DNA from: Bacillota bacterium
Lineage (GTDB): Bacteria; Bacillota; Clostridia; Acetivibrionales; JAEZXR01
Direction of reading: 5' to 3'
Assembly (NCBI GenBank): GCA_023419605.1
Contig: JAEZXR010000068.1
Location: 1-45,501 of the forward strand
Length of the DNA stretch: 45,501 bases
Shown: positions 27,039 to 35,380 of the stretch, piece after piece
Position numbering within the stretch: the first letter of the stretch is position 1
Layout of the letters: each line of letters starts with the position of its first letter
Made by a program: the position numbers and the translations under genes
The notes under the pieces: generated by a model
Told to the model about the DNA's origin: nothing
Seen by the model: only the letters and a program-made list of their open reading frames with translations
The model's database searches: none

Positions 27039-27420
27039 TTAGTCGCGGTCTTGCGTGGATTCCTTTGATAAAAAGGAGCTTATTGTAAGGGTAATAGTTA
27101 CTATAGTAAAGGTTGAAAACATGATTGTCATTGGTAAGATACCTTTTTGTGTGTAATAGCCATTTGCAGCAAGGAGTGAATAAAATAGCATTCCCATTGA
27201 TATAAAAGTGTACTTTTCCTGCCAAACTTTTTTCCTTAACAGCCCACAACCGCCTACGATTAAAAAGACCGCTGTTATAAACTCATTTGCTATATGGAAT
27301 AAAATATCGATGGGTTCATTTGATAATTCAATCACTTGGCCTGAAAAATAAAGCACGCCCCATATTCCTATAATGCTAATTCCAACGAATATACAAAAAA
27401 CTGCACTTATTTTTTATCAT
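27039..27420 (-). pseudogene. Small membrane protein, start frame broken in an A-run
   Basis: A 105-codon frame (27039-27356) encodes about four hydrophobic helices (for example ITAVFLIVGGCGLL and FISMGMLFYSLLAANGYY) but has only a GTG start inside a helix. Upstream, an ATG at 27420 has GGGGGA at good distance. If the A6 run (27410-27415, T on plus) were A5, that ATG would read straight into the helix region through SAVFCIFVGISIIGIWG, giving about 126 residues. So the gene is either broken by one inserted A, phase-variable, or mis-sequenced. The family is not recognised. Confidence 0.5.
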
Positions 27421-27641
27421 TACGTCAGTCCCCCAATTCTCACTGCACTTTCTAGATAAATAATAACATTCCAGCCGCTCACTGTCTATACCTGGGAATA
27501 ATACTGATATTGCCTTAACCACGCTCCCTATTAGCAGCAAAATTAGGACTCTACGAAAAAAAATCTTCGCCGATATACATAACGGTGGTTCAATTGAAAG
27601 TATATCCCATACTAAAAATCACAAAAGCTTACTTTTCCATG

Positions 27642-27657
27642 CGACACCTAGGTGTCG
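27642..27657. promoter_or_regulatory. Perfect 16-bp palindrome CGACACCTAGGTGTCG
   Basis: It stands in the gene-free stretch 27421-27802 and looks like a dimeric repressor site. No gene is clearly driven from it: the nearest minus-strand gene upstream of it ends at 27803, and the frameshifted gene starts 220 bases away. The rest of the stretch shows only the terminator. Confidence 0.4.
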
Positions 27658-27722
27658 AATATAAAAAGTACAAAAAGAAAAAAAGAAATATGGAATTCTC
27701 GCAAATATACAAAAGCAAAAAG

Positions 27723-27746
27723 AAGCTTGCCCAATGAGGCAAGCTT
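27723..27746. terminator. Terminator of the Xre/membrane-protein operon
   Basis: A 9-bp stem AAGCTTGCC/GGCAAGCTT with a 6-base loop. T-runs follow on both strands (TTTTT on plus, CTTTTTGCTTTT on minus), so it can work in both directions. It is 57 bases past the stop of the membrane-protein gene. Confidence 0.75.
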
Positions 27747-27802
27747 TTTATAGTTGGTAAGAATGATTTTATGAACCGGCATTTTTCATAAAGCTCCTAT
27801 TT

Positions 27803-28225
27803 TTACATTTCCTTGGTGTATTTGTTTAGATACACTATATACACTACGTAGACAAGCAAATAGGCTCCAACTAAAAGCAAGGTTATCCATAAATCAACAT
27901 TTATTAAGGCATATATAAGCATAAGAACGCCAAATACCACTCCCATAACATCAAAGGCCTTCGCTTTCGCTTTGTTCCCGATAAAAACATTCCGCTCGTC
28001 TTTCGTTTCAATATCCATTTTGCGCTTATAGGATGGATTCTTGTCTGCAATTCTTAGCATTATAATTTGTGCTATGCTCATTCCGAACAGCCCCGCCCCT
28101 ATTCCTATAAAAGTTCCGGATACGGACTTCAGTTCTTCGCCCTTTATTATAAACCCACCTATACAAAACAGCACAATACTGAGAAGCAATAATCCAGTAT
28201 AAAGTATGCCTTTTTTACTTTTCAT
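27803..28225 (-). CDS. Four-helix membrane protein, DUF2178-like, partner of Xre regulator
   Basis: A 140-residue protein with two N-terminal helices (ILYTGLLLLSIVLFCIGGFI and a Gly-rich one), a polar middle with DIETKDERNVFIGNKAKAKA, and two C-terminal helices. The ERN...AKAKA segment between helix pairs is typical of DUF2178-like small membrane proteins that are encoded after a YgzD-type Xre regulator. I use ATG 28225, which overlaps the regulator stop by 11 bases, so the pair is translationally coupled. A longer reading of the same frame into the regulator has no support. Function unknown. Confidence 0.75.
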   Translation of the reverse strand: MKSKKGILYTGLLLLSIVLFCIGGFIIKGEELKSVSGTFIGIGAGLFGMSIAQIIMLRIADKNPSYKRKMDIETKDERNVFIGNKAKAKAFDVMGVVFGVLMLIYALINVDLWITLLLVGAYLLVYVVYIVYLNKYTKEM

Positions 28226-28427
28226 TTTCTGCACCCTCCTCATAAATAAATATTTCTTCGATACCGACCTTAAACAGTCTCGCGATCTTGAATGCGAGAA
28301 GTATGGACGGGTTGTACCGCCCGTTTTCCAGTGAACTGATGGTCTGCCTGGATACTTCCAGCTTTTCGGCAAGCTCCTCTTGCGTAATACCGTGCAGCTT
28401 TCTAATTTCTTCAAGCCTGTTTTTCAA
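28215..28427 (-). CDS. Small Xre-family transcriptional regulator
   Basis: A 70-residue HTH_3 protein: RKLHGITQEELAEKLEVSRQ, then TISSLENGRYNPSILLAF. It belongs to the YgzD-like group of short regulators paired with a membrane protein. The start is TTG at 28427, chosen because GGAGGGGG is just upstream. Promoter and two palindromes lie upstream (28453-28512), suggesting self-repression. It overlaps the next gene by 11 bases. Confidence 0.88.
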   Translation of the reverse strand: MKNRLEEIRKLHGITQEELAEKLEVSRQTISSLENGRYNPSILLAFKIARLFKVGIEEIFIYEEGAENEK

Positions 28428-28452
28428 CGCGCCCCCTCCAATTCTAAAATGT

Positions 28453-28512
28453 AAAGTTAACTTTCCATCTCCATAATAGCACTATGCCCCTCATATGTCA
28501 AGTAAACTTTAC
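28453..28512 (-). promoter_or_regulatory. Promoter with paired operator-like palindromes before the Xre gene
   Basis: On the minus strand a consensus TTGACA (28496-28501), 17-base spacer and TATTAT (28473-28478) form the promoter. A palindrome GTAAACTTTAC (28502-28512) touches the -35 box. A second, AAAGTTAACTTT (28453-28464), lies just after the -10 box. Both share the half-site GTAAA. This is a typical repressor layout, probably for the Xre protein itself. Confidence 0.7.
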
Positions 28513-28567
28513 GTTTTTCTCCAAGAAAAAAGCTGTTTATGATAAACAGCCGTTCTTCTTCCTACCA

Positions 28568-28966
28568 TTATGCCTTTTTTGCAAATGCTACTATGTGTCC
28601 ATCCGGGTCAAACCCATAGGAAACATAATCGCCCCATGACCGGAGGGCAGTTTTACTTATCCCCTCCCCCCCTGCTTCAACCAATTTATCGTAGTAGGCA
28701 TCGGGACTATCCACAAATAAATAAATTTCGCTTCTCGGTACACCGTTGGCGTTTTTGGGGTGAGGGATCTTCCCTTCAAGAACTCTTACAATCCCATCCT
28801 CCGGCATGAGCCCCAGTGTAGCATTGCCTCCAAGTTCAAATTCGGTCATTCCCGGCACGTCCAGTTTGGGATCGACTCCCAGTAATTTTTGATAAAAGCT
28901 TTTCGACCTCTGCTGATTTGCCACATAAATGATAAACATTACCGGACTCTCTTTAGAAATACTCAT
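28568..28966 (-). CDS. VOC (glyoxalase/bleomycin-resistance fold) protein
   Basis: A 132-residue single VOC domain: VMFIIYVANQQRSKSFYQKL at the start, LYLFVDSPDAYYDKLVEAG in the middle, and the ending GDYVSYGFDPDGHIVAFAKK. Such proteins bind a metal or a small molecule; some confer antibiotic resistance by sequestration. Motifs do not tell which. AGGAGG is 11 bases before the ATG. It stands alone between the Xre operon and the kinase gene. Confidence 0.85.
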   Translation of the reverse strand: MSISKESPVMFIIYVANQQRSKSFYQKLLGVDPKLDVPGMTEFELGGNATLGLMPEDGIVRVLEGKIPHPKNANGVPRSEIYLFVDSPDAYYDKLVEAGGEGISKTALRSWGDYVSYGFDPDGHIVAFAKKA

Positions 28967-29060
28967 GGCTTCAAATCCTCCTATTCTTCATTATCCTTTT
29001 TTCGGGTTGTATTTCATATCATCCTATGTATCGGCGATATCCGTACCTGTATGTAAGAAT

Positions 29061-29972
29061 TTAAACCACCTGTTCCAATACATCTACAGCTTGTTTAAAA
29101 AAATCACGGGCATTATCATGTGCCCAGGAACAGATCTCCAAGCATAATGCTATTAAATAATACCTGTGCTTCTCTTCAAAGTTAGCGCTTGGATTGGAAT
29201 TTTTACGGTATCCTGCAATAAAGGATTCGATATCCTTGTTAAAATAGTTTTTCACCATCATCCTTGTTACATCCGATTCCGGATCCCCTGGGTAACTTAA
29301 CTCAAAATCAATTAAACCCACGATTTTAATGTCACCGCCGCGCTTCTCAACTAAGACATTTCTATCGCTAAAATCATTATGGCATACGCTGAAGGAGTTA
29401 ACGGAGGTTAGGGAATCTTCAAGGCTAAGCATCTTTGAATAGCCTGCTTTAAACAATTTGTGTTCATCAAAATTTTGCACCAGCAGTTCATCCGCGCTTC
29501 TTCTGTTTTTCTCGATTTCGAACTCTGCAAAGGTTAACCAGCTCCTTGCTTTGTTCCTATTCTCATCCCATTCGCCAAATTGGTTTACCTTACAGATCGT
29601 ATGAAAGCCTGACAGAAAAGCCCCCATATCATAAAATATTTTTTTATGCTGCTCCGGTGCAGCCTGTCCCACTATATTGGACAGCACGATTCCTTCCAGC
29701 TTGTCCATAACCACCCAATACAGAGTTTCCTTAAATACTCCGTAATCGGCCAGTTTAGGAACGGGCAGGCCTTTTGCTTGCAGGAACTTTAGCGAGGCTA
29801 CTTCAGCCGCCCACCGCCGTCTCCGGTCTCCATACACCTTCAATACTTGATTATTATGGGGAATTAAGTAGACATTATTTCTTCCAAGGTCCTTATGTCC
29901 CATATAGGTCATTGCAGTTTCACGATCAAAATAGCTGCCGATAAATTCTCGCAGCAATTCATTGTTTATCAT
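29061..29972 (-). CDS. Aminoglycoside-phosphotransferase-like kinase (APH fold)
   Basis: A 303-residue protein-kinase-like fold. The catalytic loop is VCHNDFSDRN (His198, Asp200, Asn205) and the metal-binding loop is LIDFELSYPGDPESD (Asp222). The N-lobe keeps a conserved lysine in NQVLKVYGDR. These are the APH/choline-kinase family marks; the true substrate could be an antibiotic, a sugar or another small molecule. Start: GGAGGT before the ATG. Together with the beta-lactamase and VOC protein it gives this stretch a resistance flavour, but resistance is not proven. Confidence 0.82.
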   Translation of the reverse strand: MINNELLREFIGSYFDRETAMTYMGHKDLGRNNVYLIPHNNQVLKVYGDRRRRWAAEVASLKFLQAKGLPVPKLADYGVFKETLYWVVMDKLEGIVLSNIVGQAAPEQHKKIFYDMGAFLSGFHTICKVNQFGEWDENRNKARSWLTFAEFEIEKNRRSADELLVQNFDEHKLFKAGYSKMLSLEDSLTSVNSFSVCHNDFSDRNVLVEKRGGDIKIVGLIDFELSYPGDPESDVTRMMVKNYFNKDIESFIAGYRKNSNPSANFEEKHRYYLIALCLEICSWAHDNARDFFKQAVDVLEQVV

Positions 29973-30080
29973 CCGGTGCCGACCTCCATAGACCCAGTTT
30001 CTATTTCATATAAAAACTCATGGGGTAAAAGTTTCCTGCTCCACTTTAATGTTTCTATTAATGCAGATCAATTACGCCTT

Positions 30081-30300
30081 TTACTTAGACAGCTTAATTC
30101 CTAAATACTTTTTTAAGGCCATAACATGCATTGGATAAAAAGTACTTTCATTTCTATCCAGTAATTTTTTTAGTTCCGTCAGAGGTATCCACCGGATATT
30201 TTTTGTTTCATTGGTTTCCGGTAACAGCCTACGCCCGGTTTTGCAAACAACTCCACTCTAGCAGCCTCCAAACAGATTTTACATGCCGTATAGGGAAATA
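30081..30300 (-). pseudogene. C-terminal remnant of a NUDIX-like hydrolase
   Basis: A frame ending TAA at 30081 reads LLPETNETKNIRWIPLTEL, then FYPMHVMALKKYLG, the typical tail of a NUDIX hydrolase. Immediately upstream a different frame gives ICLEAARVELFAKPG, which also fits before a one-base shift. The NUDIX box itself is absent. So this is the broken end of a gene, not an active one. The surrounding 29973-30438 holds nothing else. Confidence 0.45.
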
Positions 30301-30438
30301 ATACCACCTATCCCCTCTCCTGTCTATATTTGAAGAAAAAAATAAAGTCCCTGGCACGCTCCCCGTGGCTTTACTTCATCACTAATCCGATAGGAATAAT
30401 GCATACTCTCTCAATTTCGAGGCGATTAGAAGAATAGA

Positions 30439-30747
30439 TCATATCCCCAACAGCTCTACTCTTTTCATAAGCTGTTTCCATTCCGTTATCATATTTTGCG
30501 AATACTCCTTACCGGCAGCAGTGACCCTGTAGTACTTCCGTGGGGGCCCGCCCGTCGATTCCTTCATGTAGGTTTCGGTATAGCCTTCGGCATTCAGTCG
30601 TCGCAGTATGGCATAGATGGACCCATCGTAAACATCCGGAAAAACCTCTTGGATTATTTTCATTATCTCATATCCGTACAATTCACCTTTGGTAAGCTGA
30701 AACAAAATACACATTTCAAGTATTCCTTTTTTTAGCTGGGTATCCAT
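30439..30747 (-). CDS. PadR-family transcriptional regulator
   Basis: A 102-residue PadR winged helix: LKKGILEMCILFQLTKGELY, YEIMKIIQEVFPDVYDGSIY, RRLNAEGYTET and GGPPRKYYRVTAAGKEY. It has no C-terminal vinculin-like domain (PadR-s2 type). Its start is four bases after the stop of the HAAS-RDD gene, so both are in one operon; a paired operator lies in front of that operon. It probably represses both genes. Confidence 0.9.
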   Translation of the reverse strand: MDTQLKKGILEMCILFQLTKGELYGYEIMKIIQEVFPDVYDGSIYAILRRLNAEGYTETYMKESTGGPPRKYYRVTAAGKEYSQNMITEWKQLMKRVELLGI

Positions 30748-30751
30748 ATCT

Positions 30752-31687
30752 TCACCCTTTCACCTCTACCACCCGGGTCTTCGCCGCAAGATCATGTATT
30801 GCCTTTTGTTCCCTGGTGACACAGGCACAAACGAAGGAGCCGAGGTTCATCAGCCCGCCCGTCACGGTATTTCCCAGGGACTTAACGACGACTTCCCGCA
30901 AAAAGGCATCGGTAAAAGCCAATTCCGTACCGTCGGCTTTTTCTACTCTCACCTTAAAAAGTTTTTTTCCCAGGGTGTAGCCTTTGAATTTCCAGATAGT
31001 AAAAGCATTAAATACGTTTCCTGCCCCTGTGAACAGTAACAGTCCGAAAATCAGCATAATCGTCCTCCCGGGCAGAGGCGCTTTCACTGTTCTAACATAG
31101 GTCCGCATTGCAAAGTCTTCCGGATAACGTGTGCCGTTCTTATCCAGAAAGTCTACGAACTCCTCCTGACTGCCTTTAAATATCCGCTTTTCCTCTGCAT
31201 CCCGTACCTCAACCCTTGTTCTGACGCCTTTTTCATCCTCATACAGCACTGCCGCATATCCACCATGATCATATTTAGCATATGCACCTTCGGCCCCCAC
31301 AACGATTTCCTTGGTTGAGAAGGGAAGAAGAAGCACAAATAAAATGGCAACCAGAAAGAGGGCGCCAGCACTCGTATCGATAACATAAGCACCAAAACGT
31401 TTTAATAGGGGCACAATATTTTGTGAATTAACATAGTCTTCCTTACTAAAATTAAACGAGGACCTAGACCTTTTGCCCTGGGTATTCAACGGCTCGTCGT
31501 CAAGAATTTTTCTTGCGATTTTGGCTGGAGAGGCTATTTCCTGGGAGATTTCCTCTTCTCTTTTTCCAGCCGACAGGCCACAGTCAAATATCTCTTTGTA
31601 ATCAGCGATGATTTCCTTGACCTCATCGGCAGGCAATTTTCCTTCCAGCGCATTCTCAAGTTCTGCCAAAAACTCTTTTTTGGTCAT
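30752..31687 (-). CDS. HAAS (DUF1700-like) plus RDD membrane protein
   Basis: A 311-residue protein. Residues 1-65 form the HAAS/DUF1700-like helical domain (MTKKEFLAELENALEGKLP and EEEISQEIASPAKIARKIL). Three hydrophobic helices of an RDD domain follow: one near residue 105, a pair around 210-230, and the signature GYTLGKKLFKVRVEKADG. An outside loop of about 90 residues with acidic patches lies between the first helices. HAAS proteins typically pair with PadR regulators. GGAGG is seven bases before the ATG. Function unknown; membrane stress sensing is a common guess. Confidence 0.85.
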   Translation of the reverse strand: MTKKEFLAELENALEGKLPADEVKEIIADYKEIFDCGLSAGKREEEISQEIASPAKIARKILDDEPLNTQGKRSRSSFNFSKEDYVNSQNIVPLLKRFGAYVIDTSAGALFLVAILFVLLLPFSTKEIVVGAEGAYAKYDHGGYAAVLYEDEKGVRTRVEVRDAEEKRIFKGSQEEFVDFLDKNGTRYPEDFAMRTYVRTVKAPLPGRTIMLIFGLLLFTGAGNVFNAFTIWKFKGYTLGKKLFKVRVEKADGTELAFTDAFLREVVVKSLGNTVTGGLMNLGSFVCACVTREQKAIHDLAAKTRVVEVKG

Positions 31688-31715
31688 AGTGACGCCTCCA
31701 CTTTCATGTATTCAC

Positions 31716-31773
31716 TACTGTTTATTGAACAGTACATAAGTATAATAGCACACTACTATTCATTGCACAATAG
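31716..31773 (-). promoter_or_regulatory. Promoter with two similar operators before the HAAS-RDD/PadR operon
   Basis: On the minus strand TTGTGC (31765-31770), 17 bases, then TATTAT (31742-31747). Operator 1 at 31716-31735 is TACTGTT-TATTG-AACAGTA plus one base. Operator 2 at 31754-31773 matches it at 15 of 20 bases and overlaps the -35 box. The two lie 38 bases apart. PadR proteins usually bind such paired inverted repeats. Confidence 0.7.
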
Positions 31774-31965
31774 CATTCCGAAAAAATTCTCAAATTTTTA
31801 CATATTGCCAATCACTGAGCATACGCACGATTCACAGACCTCCTTTGACCTTTGAAAAATAAAAGAAAAAAAGGCTGCTGATGTACTCGGTAAATGAACT
31901 GCAACCGTACCTGCAGCCGCCTCTTGGGCTTATTGCCGTTACTATCCCGGCACTTGGCGAGCTGC

Positions 31966-32007
31966 AAAAAAACCTTGACACAGCAGCCGGCTGTGTCAAG
32001 GTTTTTT
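31966..32007. terminator. Strong bidirectional terminator after the Big2/jelly-roll gene
   Basis: A perfect stem CCTTGACACAGC (31973-31984) with its complement (31990-32001) and a 5-base loop is flanked by seven A and six T. It lies 39 bases past the stop. On the minus strand, T-runs follow as needed. The remaining stretch 31774-31965 shows no gene. Confidence 0.9.
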
Positions 32008-32045
32008 ACATATCAGGCAGGAAAGCCCATAAACCGCAAAGCAGT

Positions 32046-34721
32046 TTATTCAACAGGGATAACAGATACGTCATCTAAATAAATATAATTTCCGAAGGTG
32101 CTGGTAGCAAGAAATGCAATGCGCAAATCCGCTGTACCCTTGTACTGGTTAAGGCTTATTGTATGTTTCTTCCACGCCTCCGCGCCATAGCGGTTTATTG
32201 CATCCCCTACATTTACCCAGGTGGAACCGCCGTCGGTGGATACCTGGACCTGGATATTGTCTGCAAAGTCCGCGAACATCCTATCATGGTACATATAGAA
32301 GTTCAGCTCATAGTTGCAGCTGGTTCCCAGGCGAATCCCCGAGTTTTTGATTAAACGGGCGCTATGTCCGTAGGACGCAATACGGGAATTGAATGCGATC
32401 ATTCTTGAACCGGATTTCGGTTCACAAAAGGAATATAGGCCCTTTGTAGTAGACAACCACGCCCCGGATGTACCGTTTACTTTCTGCGTTTTCCAACCAA
32501 CCGGAAATCCATCCTGGAGTTGTTCAAAGCTATCGGTAAATAGGGGTGCGTTATCGAGGACTGTTACAACGCATTCGGCATACTTGCTCGGATCTTCATC
32601 GCTTGTAGCTCTGATCACGGCAGTTCCTACATTGTTTGCAGTTACAAGGCCGTTGGAAGACACGGTGGCAACATTGTCTGTACTCTGGTTGTACACTGCC
32701 CAGGTCACGCTCTTATTGGCTGCATTGGCAGGTGCTATGGCAGCGGTGAGCTGCTTTGTCCATCCCTTTACTATGCTGGCGGACGTTTTATCCAGACTTA
32801 CGCTGGCTACAGGTATCGGCAGAACCGTAACTACACATTCGTCAAATACGGAAGGGTCATCTTTACTTATAGCATGGATAACAGCGGTTCCTACACTGTT
32901 GGCAGTTACAAGACCGTTGACGGATACCGTGGCAACATTGTCGGCACTCTGGCTATACACTGCCCAGGTTACACTCTTATTGGTTGCATTGGCAGGTGCT
33001 ATGGTAGCAGCGAGCTTCTGTGCCTGTCCCTCGATTATACTGATGGAAGTCTCGTTCAGGCCGAGCTCTGTTACAGGTATCCTCTCAGTATAGACCGTCA
33101 CAACGCATTCAGCAAACGCAGACACGTCTTCCTGGCTTGTTGCCCGAATCACCGCAGTTCCTTTATTCTTTGCGGTTATAAGGCCGGTTTCGGATATTGA
33201 TAGCGTATCGTATGGGTTCTGGCTGGACACTTTCCAGGTAACCTTTTGGTTTGGCAGGTTATTGGGTATTACGGCAGCTGTCATCTGTGCAGTTTCTCCG
33301 GGCATTATGCCGGCATATTCATCTAAAGCGACAGTGACAACGGGAGCCGTCACGGATATGTTGTCCAAATAGAGGTTGTTTCCCTCCAGGCTCATAGCAA
33401 GGAAGCCGATACGCAAGTCGGTAGTACCCTTATATTTACCCAGGTTTACCGTATGATTTTTCCACCCTGTACTTCCATCATTCCTATTGACAGCGACTCC
33501 CTCATTGATCCAGTTGGTCCCGTCTTTACTCACTTGGACCTGTATATAATCATTCTTATCCGGGCGCTCGGTATCATGGTAGACCCAAAAACTCAGGCTC
33601 GTTTGGCTATTGGTCACATTGATGCCGGAAGTCCGGTATAAGCGGGTACTGTTTCCAAATGTAGGATAACTATTTACAATATCACGTGAATTGAATTTTG
33701 CCATTTTTGTACCCGACTGTGGGGCTCCGGGATTTGGGTATGTTCCGCTTGAAATGAAATTCCACACGCCAAGGGAGCCGCTTACGTTTTCAGCCAGCCA
33801 GCCTCCGGTTGGCGCTTGTCCGCTACAGTCTTCAAAACTGTCGCTGAACAAAGTTCCCTCCATCGGTACTACTGTTATAGCAGCCTCTGCGTACAAAGCA
33901 GGATTCCCGGTACTTTCCGCCCGGATGACCGCAGTGCCCGGGTTGTTCGCCGATACGGTACCATTAGCGGACACGGTTGCAACATTGCTGCTACTCTGGC
34001 TGGCTACTTTCCATGTAATTTTGTTGTTGGATGCATCTACAGGCGATACATCTGCAATAAGCTGTTCATGCTGTCCTACTGTGATGCTGGCTGCTGTCCT
34101 GTTTAGAGAAATACCGGATACCGGAACATTTTCGTTGGATACGGTAATCTCATCCAGATACATATTTTTCCCACCGTGGCTGGTTGCAAGAAAGGCGATT
34201 TTCAAATCTCCCGAGTATTTGTTTGGGTCCAGCCGGACAATATGTTTTTTCCAGCCCCGACTTCCATCATACCGATAGATCGGCTGCCCGACATTGTCCC
34301 AGCTACTACCGTTCTTTGCGATCTGTAGCTGGATATTATCCTTGCTGTCCGGAAGCGAAGTATCGTGATAAACCCAAAAACTCAACCTGTATTCTTCATA
34401 CGATCTTATGCTCGCGACGTTGGATACGGTGTATAGGCGGGTACTATTGGCTTTTGTCGCCTCCATACTATTGAATTCAATCATACGGACACCGGCTTTA
34501 GGAGAACCATATTCACCCAGGAATGAATTTGCAACCTCCCAGTCCCCGGAATAACCGGCCACATCCTCAACGGCCCAGCCGGGTGGGACCTTTGCACCGC
34601 CGCTGGCTTCAAAGCCTTCGTAAAACATCGTCCCGGAAGCAGCGAAAGTGGTAATGGCGGAAAACGAAAGGATGTTTACAAAAATACAAAGACACATTAA
34701 AAGTGATATTGGTTTACGCAT
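32046..34721 (-). CDS. Large secreted protein: three jelly-roll domains and four Big2 domains
   Basis: An 891-residue secreted protein with a signal peptide (basic start, LLMCLCIFVNILSF, cleavage near residue 28). Three similar beta-jelly-roll modules (roughly 30-195, 290-455, 715-891) share MxxFNS, LSFWVYHD-like and LRIAFLATS-like cores, and end in YLDxxSV. Four Big2 Ig-like modules lie between, with the classic VTWAVYSQSxDNVATVS and GTAVIRATS patterns. There is no catalytic domain, S-layer anchor or sorting signal. The MAM/jelly-roll type suggests carbohydrate or surface binding. ATG 34721 follows GGAGG; an upstream ATG has no ribosome site. It shares a promoter layout with the PL9 gene. 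Confidence 0.8.
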   Translation of the reverse strand: MRKPISLLMCLCIFVNILSFSAITTFAASGTMFYEGFEASGGAKVPPGWAVEDVAGYSGDWEVANSFLGEYGSPKAGVRMIEFNSMEATKANSTRLYTVSNVASIRSYEEYRLSFWVYHDTSLPDSKDNIQLQIAKNGSSWDNVGQPIYRYDGSRGWKKHIVRLDPNKYSGDLKIAFLATSHGGKNMYLDEITVSNENVPVSGISLNRTAASITVGQHEQLIADVSPVDASNNKITWKVASQSSSNVATVSANGTVSANNPGTAVIRAESTGNPALYAEAAITVVPMEGTLFSDSFEDCSGQAPTGGWLAENVSGSLGVWNFISSGTYPNPGAPQSGTKMAKFNSRDIVNSYPTFGNSTRLYRTSGINVTNSQTSLSFWVYHDTERPDKNDYIQVQVSKDGTNWINEGVAVNRNDGSTGWKNHTVNLGKYKGTTDLRIGFLAMSLEGNNLYLDNISVTAPVVTVALDEYAGIMPGETAQMTAAVIPNNLPNQKVTWKVSSQNPYDTLSISETGLITAKNKGTAVIRATSQEDVSAFAECVVTVYTERIPVTELGLNETSISIIEGQAQKLAATIAPANATNKSVTWAVYSQSADNVATVSVNGLVTANSVGTAVIHAISKDDPSVFDECVVTVLPIPVASVSLDKTSASIVKGWTKQLTAAIAPANAANKSVTWAVYNQSTDNVATVSSNGLVTANNVGTAVIRATSDEDPSKYAECVVTVLDNAPLFTDSFEQLQDGFPVGWKTQKVNGTSGAWLSTTKGLYSFCEPKSGSRMIAFNSRIASYGHSARLIKNSGIRLGTSCNYELNFYMYHDRMFADFADNIQVQVSTDGGSTWVNVGDAINRYGAEAWKKHTISLNQYKGTADLRIAFLATSTFGNYIYLDDVSVIPVE

Positions 34722-34942
34722 TATGAACCTCCATATTATTTTTTTGTACTTGATCAGTTCTCTCCATAGAGATAGGAAATCACGCGTGATTTTTATGACC
34801 TTTTGAGATGAGATACGGAAAGGCATTATCAGATTTCTAGAAACTGTATGCTTTATGCCGCAATGGGCATTAGAGTGAGATTATAAATTTTCAGCTTTAC
34901 GGAAATCCATTCCCTCCTTTCTACGATAAAATTTGTGTTTCA

Positions 34943-34989
34943 AACATATGTTCTGTAATTATTATACTGCACTTGTCCTTTATTGTAAA
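34943..34989 (-). promoter_or_regulatory. Promoter and AACATATGTT palindrome of the jelly-roll/Big2 gene
   Basis: On the minus strand TTTACA (34984-34989), exact 17-base spacer, TATAAT (34961-34966). A perfect palindrome AACATATGTT (34943-34952) begins eight bases after the -10 box, over the likely transcription start. The leader to the ATG is about 230 bases; I found no riboswitch fold in it. Confidence 0.65.
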
Positions 34990-35093
34990 ACCGTGTACAA
35001 AAGTGAACCTGCTTCTTTCTACTGATTTTACAGGGTTCTATGGGCATACATAATCAAAGGAAAAGGGCGTAAAACAGCGTAAGAGGCAATTAA

Positions 35094-35127
35094 AATCCAC
35101 AATAAAAGTTTCCTTTTACTGTGGATT
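35094..35127. other. Hairpin in the gap between the two secreted-protein genes
   Basis: A 15-bp stem with one mismatch (35094-35108 with 35113-35127) and a 4-base loop. On the minus strand the tail is TTAATTG. It may be a backup terminator for the PL9 gene. A 78-codon ORF across the area is not supported. Confidence 0.45.
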
Positions 35128-35243
35128 CATTGATCGGGGGAAAGTTTTCTGCCCTATTTCCCTTGGGGCCGCTCCGGCGAATACGCCGATTATCCCTAAT
35201 GCAGCAAGGTGAGAGGGAAAAGTTCTCAATCGATTGCCTAAAA

Positions 35244-35285
35244 AATTGCCAACTTCATTCCAATTAAGCAATAAAGTTGGCAATT
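35244..35285 (-). terminator. Terminator of the PL9 pectate lyase gene
   Basis: A perfect 12-bp stem (35244-35255 with 35274-35285) and 18-base loop are followed on the minus strand by TTTTTT. It is 96 bases past the stop codon. Confidence 0.75.
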
Positions 35286-35380
35286 CTAGACATATAATAA
35301 TACGAATTGGGTTTGCAGAGCAAAAACCAATACTGATCTTTACTCTATTCAATCTCCCTGTGTAGCTCTAGGCGACGGTA

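Noticed and set aside
31881..32082. Two short plus-strand ORFs
   Set aside because: They run through the terminator of the Big2 gene and have no ribosome site.
32389..33093. Long plus-strand ORF opposite the Big2 repeats
   Set aside because: It is an antisense shadow of the repeated Big2 modules; no ribosome site, and the minus-strand protein is clearly real.
34722..34942. Long leader of the Big2 gene as a c-di-GMP or other riboswitch
   Set aside because: No conserved riboswitch core was recognised and pairing is weak.
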